Shown here: piece by piece, positions 49,002 through 58,639 of the stretch
Layout: each line of letters opens with the position of its first letter
Numbering within the stretch: position 1 is the stretch's first letter
Assembly (NCBI RefSeq): GCF_964275005.1
Contig: NC_092699.1
Coordinates: forward strand, 19,086,901-19,150,900
Reading direction: 5' to 3'
Length of the DNA: 64,000 bases
Source of the DNA: Diadema setosum
Lineage: Eukaryota; Echinodermata; Echinoidea; Diadematoida; Diadematidae
Position numbers and translations under genes: made by a program
Notes under the pieces: generated by a model
The model's input: only the letters and a program-made list of their open reading frames with translations
Database searches by the model: none
Told to the model about the DNA's origin: nothing

Positions 49002-49566
49002 GATAGCCTCTGGATAGCTGTTGCTGAAACTTTTATCTTGAAAGTTTTATCTTGAAAATTATGCTAAGTTAGTGTAATGGTAGATGTTTGAATCTCGTGT
49101 TCTTCTTCCCAAATGACACTGCAGGTTTTGCCTTTAAAGTCATACCATATTCCCCCTCTTGTTGTGGCAGTGCAAAAGAAGATAGGCTAATGACTTTTCC
49201 AATATAATCAGCCATAATGCTTGCACAACATTGCATTATTTATTATAGCAATTTGAACATACACTTGGTGCATTGTATATAATGTGAGGTCATTAAACTG
49301 CAGGCTAAATTGATTGCTTTTTATATTACTAGCACATTGGAACATAATGAGGTATGATAAAAGGAGGACAAGGAGAGAAGCCGAGGAAATAACAAAGAAC
49401 CAGGAACGCACAAAGAGGACAAATGAAAAAAAAAAAATGGAAAAAGGACAGTGAAAAATGTATAGCAAAGCACAGGGTTAATTGTTGTTGTTTTTGTGTG
49501 TATCTAGAATATGAAATAATGTGACAAGACTGTCTGTCATTTGATATCTGTTGTGGAAACATAGTT
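49002..49566. other. Unique DNA, nothing recognised
   Basis: Overlapping minus-strand frames at 49208-49562 encode Phe/Ser-rich low-complexity sequence and are not called. Confidence 0.4.
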
Positions 49567-50050
49567 TGTGACCGCTCAGTTCAAAACCCACAAAAAGTTG
49601 AAGAGCAGGATTTGCTGAAATGGACCAAAATTTGTCATTTGGGTTGAATGACTCAAATTTTTAAAGTTGCCTCACCTGGGAGAGTAGTCTTTTTCTCTAA
49701 CTACTGTCAAAATTTAGTAACTTAAAACAAAACCGAAAGTGATATGTGAACTGTCTTTCTGGACAGACTTGATTCTACTTTCACTGTAAAATGGAACATG
49801 CTTTCATTCATACTCCTGCCCAACACACCTGAGTGATGCTTATCTTTAAACCCCTTTGATTCTCCCTGTTCTATAAAGCTGGACCTCCTAACTCTCTCTA
49901 ATTTCAATTACTTTTTGAGTGGGGTAGGATGATCCAATTTTGACAAGTTATATATCATTTTAAAGCTTAGAGCTTACTCTTTTAGAATATGTAGAAAAAT
50001 GAAAGTTAATTTGGCCTGCTTTTTGTGGGTTTTGAGCCAAATGGTCGCAT
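49567..50050. mobile_element. Element with TGTGACC end and 17 bp inverted arms (family G, copy 3)
   Basis: The left edge is TGTGACCGCTCAGT and the right edge is AAATGGTCGCAT. A perfect inverted repeat, TCAAAACCCACAAAAAG, lies at 49581-49597 and 50019-50035. The interior shows no coding sequence. The end type matches 62471-62865. Confidence 0.55.
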
Positions 50051-50093
50051 GTGTGCTTCCTGAAATATTTTCTCTTCACAATCCAGTTAATAT

Positions 50094-50102
50094 AAGAGAG
50101 AG

Positions 50103-50157
<55 letters not shown>

Positions 50158-50173
50158 CAGACAGAAAGAAAGA
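50094..50173 (+). repeat. (GAAA)n microsatellite
   Basis: About 80 bp of GAAA repeats, starting with GAGA and ending with two CAGA units. The Phe/Leu/Ser 166-codon minus frame over it is an artefact. Confidence 0.95.
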
Positions 50174-51847
50174 GGTAGATTGATGGAAAGAGAGGGAGGG
50201 AGCAAAGCAAGGCATGATGAAAAGGCAGGAACATATTTTGTAGCAGCAGCAGATGATTGAATTGAAGTGCGATCATGGCAGATGAAAATCATGTAGATTT
50301 CTTCCTGCAATCTGACTTTAATGACTGCAAGGCTGTGATGCCATGGCTGATAGCTTCCCTTTATCTGTCGTGATGGAAGCCTGGCCAATGATGATCGGAT
50401 ACTTTCAAAGCCACAAGGCGGCAAGGTTTCGATATTGTGGGTGGAAGTCTTCACATACATGAATAAAACAGGGAGTGGAAGAAATCAATATTTTAGACAA
50501 ATCAACAAGCCGATCAGAGAAGCGTTATGATTTCATTTGATGGATTATGCCGTGAGGGATATTTTCATCTGTTCGCGTGCACTCTCGCCCTGTTTATCAG
50601 TGCTTGTTATCTTGTAAATAGTTTTTTTAGCCAATGTTTTAGCAGCATTCATGATGTCAACCATTGCGAGTGGTTTTATTTTTCCTTCCATATGTCAGAT
50701 TGATCAAAGTCATGCCACATGAACAACAAGATAAGCTAACTTATTTCTGAGTTTTCCATGACCCCCATGGTGTGTATCTGTGATATGTTTAAGACTAATG
50801 TGAATTCAATGAATCTCATATTGCTCCCCACTCCTTATCCAAAGAAGACTCTTCATTTTTCTATCCTTTAATCACTTTTATCGTTTAAGTTAGTTTGGCC
50901 GTTCGGTGTGTCTGCTGGTGGGCAGGTTCTTTCACTTGTTTTGGACATGACAGCTGCTGTAACTCTCAGATCCCAAATGACAGATTTTTATGTGCATGTA
51001 TGTTTTTCTCCAGTAGTTTGATGCCATGTAGTTTGAAGTCATCAGTGAGTGCCATTGCCATGGCAACAGTCAATGTCATGCTATTGATGATTTACTGTGT
51101 GAACCCACTTCAGTGGCTGCTTCATTCAAACATGCTCGGTTTTGTGATGTCTTAGTCTAGGAAAAAAATTTAAAAAAAGATGGTGTGATATTTGTATATA
51201 TCTCATCTTTCATTTTTCTGTTCAACGTATTTGCCTTCTCTTAAACATTAAGGAAACTTACTGTTAATTGACCTGGTATAGTGGTAACCCCCCACTGGGA
51301 TATAATGCCTATGGGAGAGAGGCATTAGAAATGAAAAAAATGGAAACAGATTCAAATTATCTCAACTTAATTACTTGGAAAGTAGATCAGTCATATTGAT
51401 TAGTACATTGTAGAAGAAAGTATGTGATTTCTCTCTCTTTTGGTGTATATAATGACACATCAGCAGAAAGGTCTTTTCAAATGTGCAATACTTTCATATG
51501 ACATTTTTTTTTAAAGAAAATGAATTAATGCTTTGTATTCATATCTATTCTTCATATTCTATTGCAACCTCATCCTCCAGAAAAAAAAAGTATATCAAAG
51601 AACATAATATAGCTTTAAATGGAATGGATGTTGAAAGTGAGCATGGGAGTACTGCAATTATGTGCTGCACATGCACCTATGTAGCATATCTAATGATATC
51701 TGGTCAACACTGTATTATCTTACATGACTTCATCTTATCAATTGATATCTCATCTGACACAGGTTTTGATAAATTTGGCTACCACTATAACCATTATCAT
51801 TGTAACTGCAGATATCCTCTTTTTCAAGTGCGTTACATTTTTCCCAG
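50174..51847. other. Unique DNA upstream of a candidate exon
   Basis: A GC-richer patch lies at 50200-50460. The 86-codon frame at 50895-51155 has no splice support. An X-box-like site is listed separately. Confidence 0.4.
51054..51067 (+). promoter_or_regulatory. RFX X-box-like site (one position off)
   Basis: ATTGCCATGGCAAC has two facing half-sites of the RFX X-box, with A instead of G at the first position. It is a motif match only. Confidence 0.3.
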
Positions 51848-51969
51848 TTAGAGTAATTTTTCCGGAAGGACATGGGGGACACTGCTTCTCTTTGGGCTTT
51901 CCAGAAGTTTTTAGCAATGTAAACAAACCCTCCTCCCACAAGTTGTACATCAGGAAGTCCTTGCTCACG
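51848..51969 (+). CDS. Candidate exon, 122 bp, product unknown
   Basis: The acceptor GTTACATTTTTCCCAG precedes, and the strong donor CTCACG|GTGAGTGT follows at 51969/51970. One frame is open throughout: two bases, then 40 codons that start RVIFPEGHGGHCFSLGF and finish HKLYIRKSLLT, ending in phase 0. The GC content is above that of its flanks. I do not recognise the family. The phase at its left edge agrees with the right edge of the candidate exon at 29024-29116, so both could belong to the same plus-strand gene, but 22.7 kb separate them and this is weak evidence. Confidence 0.3.
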
Positions 51970-52625
51970 GTGAGTGTACTACAGAGGATGTCCGCATTTT
52001 TAAAGGAAGATTCGCTGTAGTGAGCAAGTTGTTTTTGGTGAGCATACACACAAGAAAGAGAGCCGTTAGAATTAAAGGACAAGTTCACCTTCATATACAT
52101 GTGGATTGAGTGAATGCAACAATATTAGTAGAACACATCAGTGAAAATTTGACGAAAATCAGACAATCTGTTCAAAAGTTATGAATTTTTAAAGCATCTG
52201 CGCAGTCACTGCTGGATGAGAAGACTACTTCAGTGTGTGATGTCACATGCGTACAACGATATAAGGAAAATAAAAAGAGAATTTCACAAAACTTTACTTT
52301 TTGAATAAAGTGCACATTTCTTCGACTTGCTACTGACTTATGTTATGGGTAATATTATTCCCCCTGCCTTCTGAAAGAGAGAAGACGAGTATTCTTTTGT
52401 TATGCAAGAAAAGTGAAAATATGTTGATTTTTCTATATTGTTTCTTTATATTGTTGTACACATGTGACATCACAAGCTGTAGTAGTCTTCTCATCCAGCC
52501 ACAACTGGGCAGAAACTTTAAGAATTCATAACTTTTGAACGGATTGTCCGATTTTCCTCAAACTCTCACTGATGTGTTCTACAAATATTGCTGCATTCAC
52601 TCAACCCACATGTCTATGAAGGTGA

Positions 52626-52637
52626 ACTTGTCCTTTA
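52626..52637 (+). repeat. 12 bp direct repeat, left copy (target duplication)
   Basis: ACTTGTCCTTTA immediately precedes the array and is identical to 54999-55010. Its length suits target-primed retroposition, as used by LINE-mobilised SINEs. It is part of the family A terminal repeat. Confidence 0.75.
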
Positions 52638-52661
52638 GTGGAAAAGTGAGCAAAGAAAATG

Positions 52662-52734
52662 GGATTCCATCGGGATTCGAACCCGAGACCTCCGGATTGC
52701 TAGACCGGTGCTCTACCGACTGAGCTATAGAAAG
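52662..52734 (-). tRNA. tRNA-like unit 1 (nominal anticodon AGC), probably not a working tRNA
   Basis: D arm GCTC-AGTCGGTA-GAGC, anticodon loop CTAGCAA (nominal AGC, alanine), T arm TCGGG-TTCGAAT-CCCGA. A box TAGCTCAGTCGG and B box GGTTCGAATCC are intact. Faults: the acceptor strands CTTTCTA and TGGAATC fail to pair at positions 1-72 (C/C) and 2-71 (T/T), and 31-39 in the anticodon stem is T/T. A TTTT run follows a few bases beyond the 3' side, so Pol III would release a short RNA. It is either a decayed tRNA gene or the head of a tRNA-derived repeat. Confidence 0.55.
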
Positions 52735-52987
52735 CCCTAGTGCAGTGTTCGTCCCAGAAACCCTTGATTCTCAATGCTCGGGTGGTCAGAAGCTATAGCA
52801 GTGTGTTTGTGTGTGACACACACGCACACACTTGAACCTGGCATAAACCCGAAGGATAATTCAACTTGGGGATAAATGCGAGGGATCACCGAAGTGATGC
52901 AGCTTTTTGAGTTTGTAACAAATAAAGACAGAAAAAACTGACCAGAAAGAATATAAATTATTAGTGGAAAAGTGAGCAAAGAAAATG

Positions 52988-53060
52988 GGATTCCATCGGG
53001 ATTCGAACCCGAGACCTCCGGATTGCTAGACCGGTGCTCTACCGACTGAGCTATAGAAAG
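52988..53060 (-). tRNA. tRNA-like unit 2
   Basis: Same sequence as unit 1, one 326 bp period away. It is the unit nearest the inversion point on the left side. Confidence 0.55.
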
Positions 53061-53195
53061 CCCTAGTGCAGTGTTCGTCCCAGAAACCCTTAATTCTCAA
53101 TGCTCGGGTGGTCAGAAGCTATAGCAGTGTGTTTGTGTGTGACACACACGCACACACTTGAACCTGGCATAAACCCGAAGGATAATTCAACTTGG

Positions 53196-53197
53196 GA
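53196..53197. other. Inversion junction in the array
   Basis: The reverse-orientation unit stops inside its body at CAACTTGGG, and a forward unit begins at AATTAAGGGTTTC. In complete units these positions are not neighbours, so the junction is a breakpoint. It has no spacer and at most one or two bases of shared sequence. Confidence 0.85.
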
Positions 53198-53231
53198 ATT
53201 AAGGGTTTCTGGGACGAACACTGCACTAGGG

Positions 53232-53304
53232 CTTTCTATAGCTCAGTCGGTAGAGCACCGGTCTAGCAATCCGGAGGTCTCGGGTTCGAATCCCGATGGA
53301 ATCC
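53232..53304 (+). tRNA. tRNA-like unit 3
   Basis: First forward unit after the inversion point. Its 5' leader keeps only the ~35 bp from AATTAAGGG onward. The tRNA-like part is identical to unit 1. Confidence 0.55.
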
Positions 53305-53557
53305 CATTTTCTTTGCTCACTTTTCCACTAATAATTTATATTCTTTCTGGTCAGTTTTTTCTGTCTTTATTTGTTACAAACTCAAAAAGCTGCATCACTT
53401 CGGTGATCCCTCGCATTTATCCCCAAGTTGAATTATCCTTCGGGTTTATGCCAGGTTCAAGTGTGTGCGTGTGTGTCACACACAAACACACTGCTATAGC
53501 TTCTGACCACCCGAGCATTGAGAATTAAGGGTTTCTGGGACGAACACTGCACTAGGG

Positions 53558-53630
53558 CTTTCTATAGCTCAGTCGGTAGAGCACCGGTCTAGCAATCCGG
53601 AGGTCTCGGGTTCGAATCCCGATGGAATCC
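53558..53630 (+). tRNA. tRNA-like unit 4
   Basis: Identical in the tRNA-like part to unit 3, with a full 326 bp unit between them. Confidence 0.55.
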
Positions 53631-53883
53631 CATTTTCTTTGCTCACTTTTCCACTAATAATTTATATTCTTTCTGGTCAGTTTTTTCTGTCTTTATTTGT
53701 TACAAACTCAAAAAGCTGCATCACTTCGGTGATCCCTCGCATTTATCCCCAAGTTGAATTATCCTTCGGGTTTATGCCAGGTTCAAGTGTGTGCGTGTGT
53801 GTCACACACAAACACACTGCTATAGCTTCTGACCACCCGAGCATTGAGAATTAAGGGTTTCTGGGACGAACACTGCACTAGGG

Positions 53884-53956
53884 CTTTCTATAGCTCAGTC
53901 GGTAGAGCACCGGTCTAGCAATCCGGAGGTCTCGGGTTCGAATCCCGATGGAATCC
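53884..53956 (+). tRNA. tRNA-like unit 5
   Basis: Identical in the tRNA-like part to unit 4. Confidence 0.55.
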
Positions 53957-54209
53957 CATTTTCTTTGCTCACTTTTCCACTAATAATTTATATTCTTTCT
54001 GGTCAGTTTTTTCTGTCTTTATTTGTTACAAACTCAAAAAGCTGCATCACTTCGGTGATCCCTCGCATTTATCCCCAAGTTGAATTATCCTTCGGGTTTA
54101 TGCCAGGTTCAAGTGTGTGCGTGTGTGTCACACACAAACACACTGCTATAGCTTCTGACCACCCGAGCATTGAGAATCAAGGGTTTCTGGGACGAACACT
54201 GCACTAGGG

Positions 54210-54282
54210 CTTTCTATGGCTCAGTCGGTAGAGCACCGGTCTAGCAATCCGGAGGTCTCGGGTTCGAATCCCGATGGAATCC
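54210..54282 (+). tRNA. tRNA-like unit 6 (variant)
   Basis: Carries one substitution next to the D arm (TCTATGGCTC instead of TCTATAGCTC), which changes conserved A9. Its leader has AATCAAGGG instead of AATTAAGGG, a variant shared with the outermost left unit. Confidence 0.5.
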
Positions 54283-54535
54283 CATTTTCTTTGCTCACTT
54301 TTCCACTAATAATTTATATTCTTTCTGGTCAGTTTTTTCTGTCTTTATTTGTTACAAACTCAAAAAGCTGCATCACTTCGGTGATCCCTCGCATTTATCC
54401 CCAAGTTAAATTATCCTTCGGGTTTATGCCAGGTTCAAGTGTGTGCGTGTGTGTCACACACAAACACACTGCTATAGCTTCTGACCACCCGAGCATTGAG
54501 AATTAAGGGTTTCTGGGACGAACACTGCACTAGGG

Positions 54536-54608
54536 CTTTCTATAGCTCAGTCGGTAGAGCACCGGTCTAGCAATCCGGAGGTCTCGGGTTCGAATCCCGA
54601 TGGAATCC
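54536..54608 (+). tRNA. tRNA-like unit 7
   Basis: Identical in the tRNA-like part to unit 3. The preceding body has one substitution (AAGTTAAATTATCC). Confidence 0.55.
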
Positions 54609-54861
54609 CATTTTCTTTGCTCACTTTTCCACTAATAATTTATATTCTTTCTGGTCAGTTTTTTCTGTCTTTATTTGTTACAAACTCAAAAAGCTGCATC
54701 ACTTCGGTGATCCCTCGCATTTATCCCCAAGTTGAATTATCCTTCGGGTTTATGCCAGGTTCAAGTGTGTGCGTGTGTGTCACACACAAACACACTGCTA
54801 TAGCTTCTGACCACCCGAGCATTGAGAATTAAGGGTTTCTGGGACGAACACTGCACTAGGG

Positions 54862-54934
54862 CTTTCTATAGCTCAGTCGGTAGAGCACCGGTCTAGCAAT
54901 CCGGAGGTCTCGGGTTCGAATCCCGATGGAATCC
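54862..54934 (+). tRNA. tRNA-like unit 8 (last, truncated unit)
   Basis: The tRNA-like part is complete. The unit body stops after TTTTTTCTGTCTTT, where the right-hand 12 bp direct repeat begins. Confidence 0.55.
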
Positions 54935-54998
54935 CATTTTCTTTGCTCACTTTTCCACTAATAATTTATATTCTTTCTGGTCAGTTTTTTCTGTCTTT

Positions 54999-55010
54999 AC
55001 TTGTCCTTTA
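54999..55010 (+). repeat. 12 bp direct repeat, right copy
   Basis: ACTTGTCCTTTA, identical to 52626-52637. It is followed by the A that completes the closing TTAA of the interrupted MITE. Confidence 0.75.
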
Positions 55011-55011
55011 A

Positions 55012-56096
55012 TGACACATTCATGACAGTTTAAATGTTGTAAGATACTTCCTTCTCTCTCTAACTGCCCCTTCCCATTGTCTCATGTTGTTGAGTCTGTC
55101 TACATCTTTGTTCCTCCGAGCATATATGTGTGCCTGTATTTGTGCTTCTGTTACTTTACTTCTTTTCTTATGTAAATTTGATTTTTCTTGAGTGGCCCGC
55201 CTCTCTACAAGCTTCTTTTTTATGCAAGCCCCTCTTTTCCAACAACACAATGATTGTGAACAAATAGTTTTGTACAGCATATATTTACTTTTTTACTTAT
55301 ACTGAGTTTATGTATCAAAAGAAACATCTCAATGAACACTGACTAGATGAGTCTGAATGTCTTTTTACTGGGATTTTATGACTGGAATAAACTTAACACC
55401 ACTTGACTGCTGCAGGCTATTATACAAATTAACTGAACCCCTGGGTGCTGACACATTTTTTTCACACATACACAATTCACAGTCTCAAACTGCATATCGT
55501 TCATTTATGACTGAAAAGTAAAAATATATCACGCCATATGAACTTTTAACTGTACATACATAGTTTCTAGAGCATATTAAATTTGTATGTACAAATACAC
55601 ATGTATATTTATATCATAAAGGCCTATATATGTATGTATATATATGCCTATATAAGCCTATATATGCATGTGTAGATCATATGACTTTCAATGGGGAAAA
55701 GTGTGACCAATGTTATATTGCTAAAATTATGAACAAATGAGGTATGTATGAAACAAGGCCCGTTGCTTTCTTCCTTTTTTTGATATGCAAAACGAGATTG
55801 TATATTGCATCTTACCATTTGAAATGTACATCACTTGTCCTCCACTCTTTCAAGTCCGTGGTCAGTCTCCTATCATGGTAGTTCATCATCTGCACAAATG
55901 TTCCTCCAAATCCATTTCCATGTTCAAAACTTAGAAAACACAAAACAAAATGTGTCCATTCCTTTGTGATTTCCTTCCATGGTTTACAAAGTTTCTCATC
56001 TGTCACATTGTTCTCACTTTGTTTTTCTTTATTACCCTATCCATGGTACATAGTTTGGTGACCTTTTTACTAATTGTTTTGAGACTTCAGACAAAG
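55012..56096. other. Unique AT-rich DNA
   Basis: It includes a TATATATG-rich patch at about 55620-55680. No terminal repeat belonging to the neighbouring piggyBac gene was found here. Confidence 0.4.
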
Positions 56097-58426
56097 TTAG
56101 ACATTTTTTGTAATGTCTTTTTTAGTATGCCAAACTTCCCAAAAATGTTTGTCATGTGAGTGTTGGCATTTTTCACAAACTTTCATGCACAGCCCTGACT
56201 TGTTTGAAGGAAAGTCAATGCATGTCTTGCACATGTAGGCTGTGGATGTACGGTGACCTCTAGCAGTTCATACTCGACAGTTTCTTTGTGTGGTGGCCTT
56301 TTTCCCTGTGCTCGGATTGGAAGCTGGATGATGCATCTTTCTATTCAAGCGCACCCCATCTTCTGAATTAGATAATGAACGTGCAGGATGCGCCACTTGG
56401 AGCTCATGTTCCCGTGTCCAAGCTTTGACAATGTGTAGTACAAACCACCTGAATGACCATTGCAGGTTTCCTTGTTCCTTCAGGAACAGTCTGTATGCGT
56501 TATACTGCATCTGCAGAAAAAGGCGGATGGCTCGTTTCTGACACCATTTCAGCATTTTTCTCATTGGACAGAGGTTTTGGAGCCCAAGCACCCAATCAGT
56601 TTTGTCTACAGGGCCCATGAAGCGATTAAACTGTGAAAAACATTTGGGTTTTATTATCCGTTGAGGAGGGTCCCGCCTTGTCATCCTACCAGTATCAACA
56701 GTCGTACAGTCATGCATGGTAGAGAGCATGTGCACGATCTTAGGTTTACCCGTTGTCCCATCCTCTGCCTCCCTGTATTTCACAGCGAGTGATTTCCTGT
56801 TCTCTTCCAAGAAATGCACAATCTGTCCTCTGTCTAGGTTTTCAGCATTCATTTGCTGAGTTGGCATTCTTGTCGGTTTGGTTTTACAGTTCCACAAAGA
56901 TAGGTCTTATTTGTCTCAAGATATTCTGCCAGCTGTGGACTGGTGTAGTAGTCGTCAGTGTAGATATGATAACCACTGTCAAAGTATGGTTCCACAAGGT
57001 TCAATATGATTTGTTCACTCTTGAGAAATTCATGGTTTGGATCTTAGTAGATGATATCCCGATCTGACCCAGTGTGAACTCGAAATGACATGGTGATGCC
57101 ATCAGATGTGTGCAGTTGATAGAGTTTGATTCCTGCATGGGCACGTTTTGTCCTTATGGACTGTTTGAAAAGTAGGCAACCTCTGAGGAGCACCAAGGAT
57201 TCATCCACGGACATTTCCCTCGTAGGTGTGTACACAAGTTGGCATCTTTCATTGATATTATCAATGAATGGTCGGATCTTGTGAAGCCTGTCCCGGTCAG
57301 CTGCTACAGGATCGTATCCTGCCGCTAGATTGTAACTGAAATGCAAACAGCGTTTGAGTAACATAAATCTGTCCCGACTCATAACAGACTGAAAACCAGG
57401 TGTACGTGGCAGAAATTCTTTTGCCCAGTACTCACTGTATTTACCCTTTTTTACCAATCCAGTCAGGAACAGAAGCCCGAGAAATTTTTTCATTTCTTCG
57501 CGATCAGTTTGTCGCCATTGTTTCAGACGGGATTTGTTTTTCAGTTTTCCTGATGTTACCTCTGATCGAATCAGTTGATCTGCAAACTTATTTGTTTCAT
57601 CAACAATCTGCTCAATAATATTGTCTGTAATGTACAGTGCAAAGAAATCAGCAGGTGTGGGATCGTTTGGCATACTATTTTTTGTGTTGGCTGGAATACC
57701 TGGTTCAGCCGTGAACCGATGAATGGTTGGAATGTGGGCTTGAATCTTGTCCCATCTAGTTGGTGCAGCCTCGCGTCTTTGTCCATGACATGGTCCACGA
57801 ACATGACTACGACCACAACCACGATGTCCTCTAGCTTGTTGATGTCCTAGTTGAGCAGGCCAATCATGTATAGGAGCATCCTCCAAGTCAGTAGAACCCT
57901 CATCAGAATCAGAAATATTGTGGTAGTGATGTTGTGGTGATGGTGGTCCATGATCCACATCTGTCCCTGATGAATCACTAACACTGGGTGAAGGTGGTGG
58001 TGCTGCATCAGTACTCGTTGATGGGATGTCAATTCTAGACAGTCTAACTATGAGGACCTACTGATGTGAACATTGTTTATAGTTTGTTCATCATCTTCAT
58101 CAGATGAATTATTTCTGTCATCATGATCTGGTTGTGGTTGTGCAGCAGCAACAGTATGCTGAATGTCGATACATCGTTTCTTCCGAATGGGACTACTAGC
58201 ACTAGCAGGCGAAATTCGATTAGGCCCTGCACCAACACATACTTGATGATAAAAGTCACTATTGTCTGGATCGATCTTAATCACTTTCATCAGCATCACT
58301 ATATGCTAGGTCCATAAAATAGTCATCCTCACCTTCTGATACCTTTACAAATCCTTCACTGAGGTCAGCTTCACTTCTGTCGTCAAAAGTTTCATCAAAA
58401 TCCTTCTTCCCACTGTAGGTCGCCAT
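56097..58426 (-). pseudogene. Decayed piggyBac-superfamily transposase gene
   Basis: The family cuts and pastes DNA at TTAA with an RNase H-like DDD nuclease. The start ATG (58424-58426) opens an acidic N-terminus (MATYSGKKDFDE). The body (57044-57958) has PGIPAN, DFFALYITDNIIEQIVDETN and GLLFLTGLVKK, followed by RDRFMLLKRCLHF, all typical of the DDE_Tnp_1_7 domain. The catalytic aspartates are visible: D in MSVDESL (57203-57205), D in IYTDDYYTS (56954-56956) and D in GPVDKTDW (56604-56606). A C-terminal cysteine-rich finger (YMCKTCIDFPSNKSGLC, then CEKC) ends at TAA 56097-56099. The reading frame is broken: frameshifts near 58270, 57990 and 56890, an in-frame stop just after DRDIIY (about 57042), and a TGA at about 56268 where the first finger cysteine pair should lie. 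No intron signals explain these breaks. Terminal repeats were not found, so element ends are unknown. It cannot make a working enzyme. Confidence 0.92.
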
Positions 58427-58503
58427 TTTGAGTTGAGAGGCTAGAAACTTTCACCTTGGAGACCAATCAAAATCCTCACAAATCACAGCTAAAGCACCAT
58501 TTT

Positions 58504-58525
58504 TGTGTGTGTGTGTGTGTGTGTG
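58504..58525 (+). repeat. (GT)n microsatellite
   Basis: About 22 bp of GT repeats lie ~80 bp upstream of the transposase start codon and may have eaten into its terminal region. Confidence 0.9.
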
Positions 58526-58639
58526 AACTAGGATGATTAACAGTCTTCCATGATAGTGTCACTTTTCACAATGACAATTAGAGATAAATGATGTGTCATA
58601 TAATCATGGCTACAATGAAAAAAAAAAGTATGTATAATG

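Larger units (their letters stand above)
52638..54998. repeat. Inverted tandem array of 326 bp tRNA-like units
   Basis: The 2361 bp block consists of near-identical units with an exact 326 bp period. About 1.7 units are in reverse orientation (52638-53196) and about 5.5 in forward orientation (53197-54998). Each unit holds a 73 nt tRNA-like segment, then CCATTTTCTTTGCTCACTTT, a ~200 bp body, and a GTGTGTGTCACACACA hairpin. A short leader (AATTAAGGGTTTCTGGGACG) comes just before the next tRNA-like segment. Units differ by only a handful of substitutions, so amplification or gene conversion is recent. The 71-96 residue open frame repeated in every unit exists only because the DNA is repeated. 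Confidence 0.9.
52072..55011. mobile_element. Family A foldback MITE, copy 6, split by the tRNA-like array
   Basis: The MITE body is 52072-52637 (TTAAAGGACAAGTTCACCTT ... AAGGTGAACTTGTCCTTTA). Its last bases and closing TTAA reappear at 54999-55011, after the inserted array. The insertion therefore lies within the right terminal repeat, and the terminal 12 bp are present twice. Confidence 0.85.

Noticed and set aside
53100-54832. A 71-96 residue open frame (MLTFPLIIYILSGQFF...) present in every unit of the array
   Set aside because: It is repeated only because the DNA unit is repeated with almost no substitutions, so conservation says nothing. It includes the (GT)n hairpin translated as Val-Cys-Val-Cys and has no codon-level selection signature.
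52662-54934. A cluster of ordinary tRNA-Ala genes
   Set aside because: Two unpaired positions at the outer acceptor end and a T/T in the anticodon stem in every copy make a normal charged tRNA unlikely, although tandem tRNA gene clusters are known in animals.
52638-54998. CRISPR-like array
   Set aside because: The period is 326 bp with near-identical spacers, the units contain tRNA-like Pol III promoters, and the sequence is eukaryotic.
56268-57958. Reading the transposase as an intact multi-exon domesticated gene
   Set aside because: The breaks between blocks have no GT...AG pairs around them, and a stop replaces a finger cysteine. Decay explains it better.
55012-58600. Terminal repeats of the piggyBac element, including a match to the family C ends
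   Set aside because: No TTAACCC-type or other paired inverted ends were found within about 1 kb on either side, so no element boundary or link to family C is claimed.
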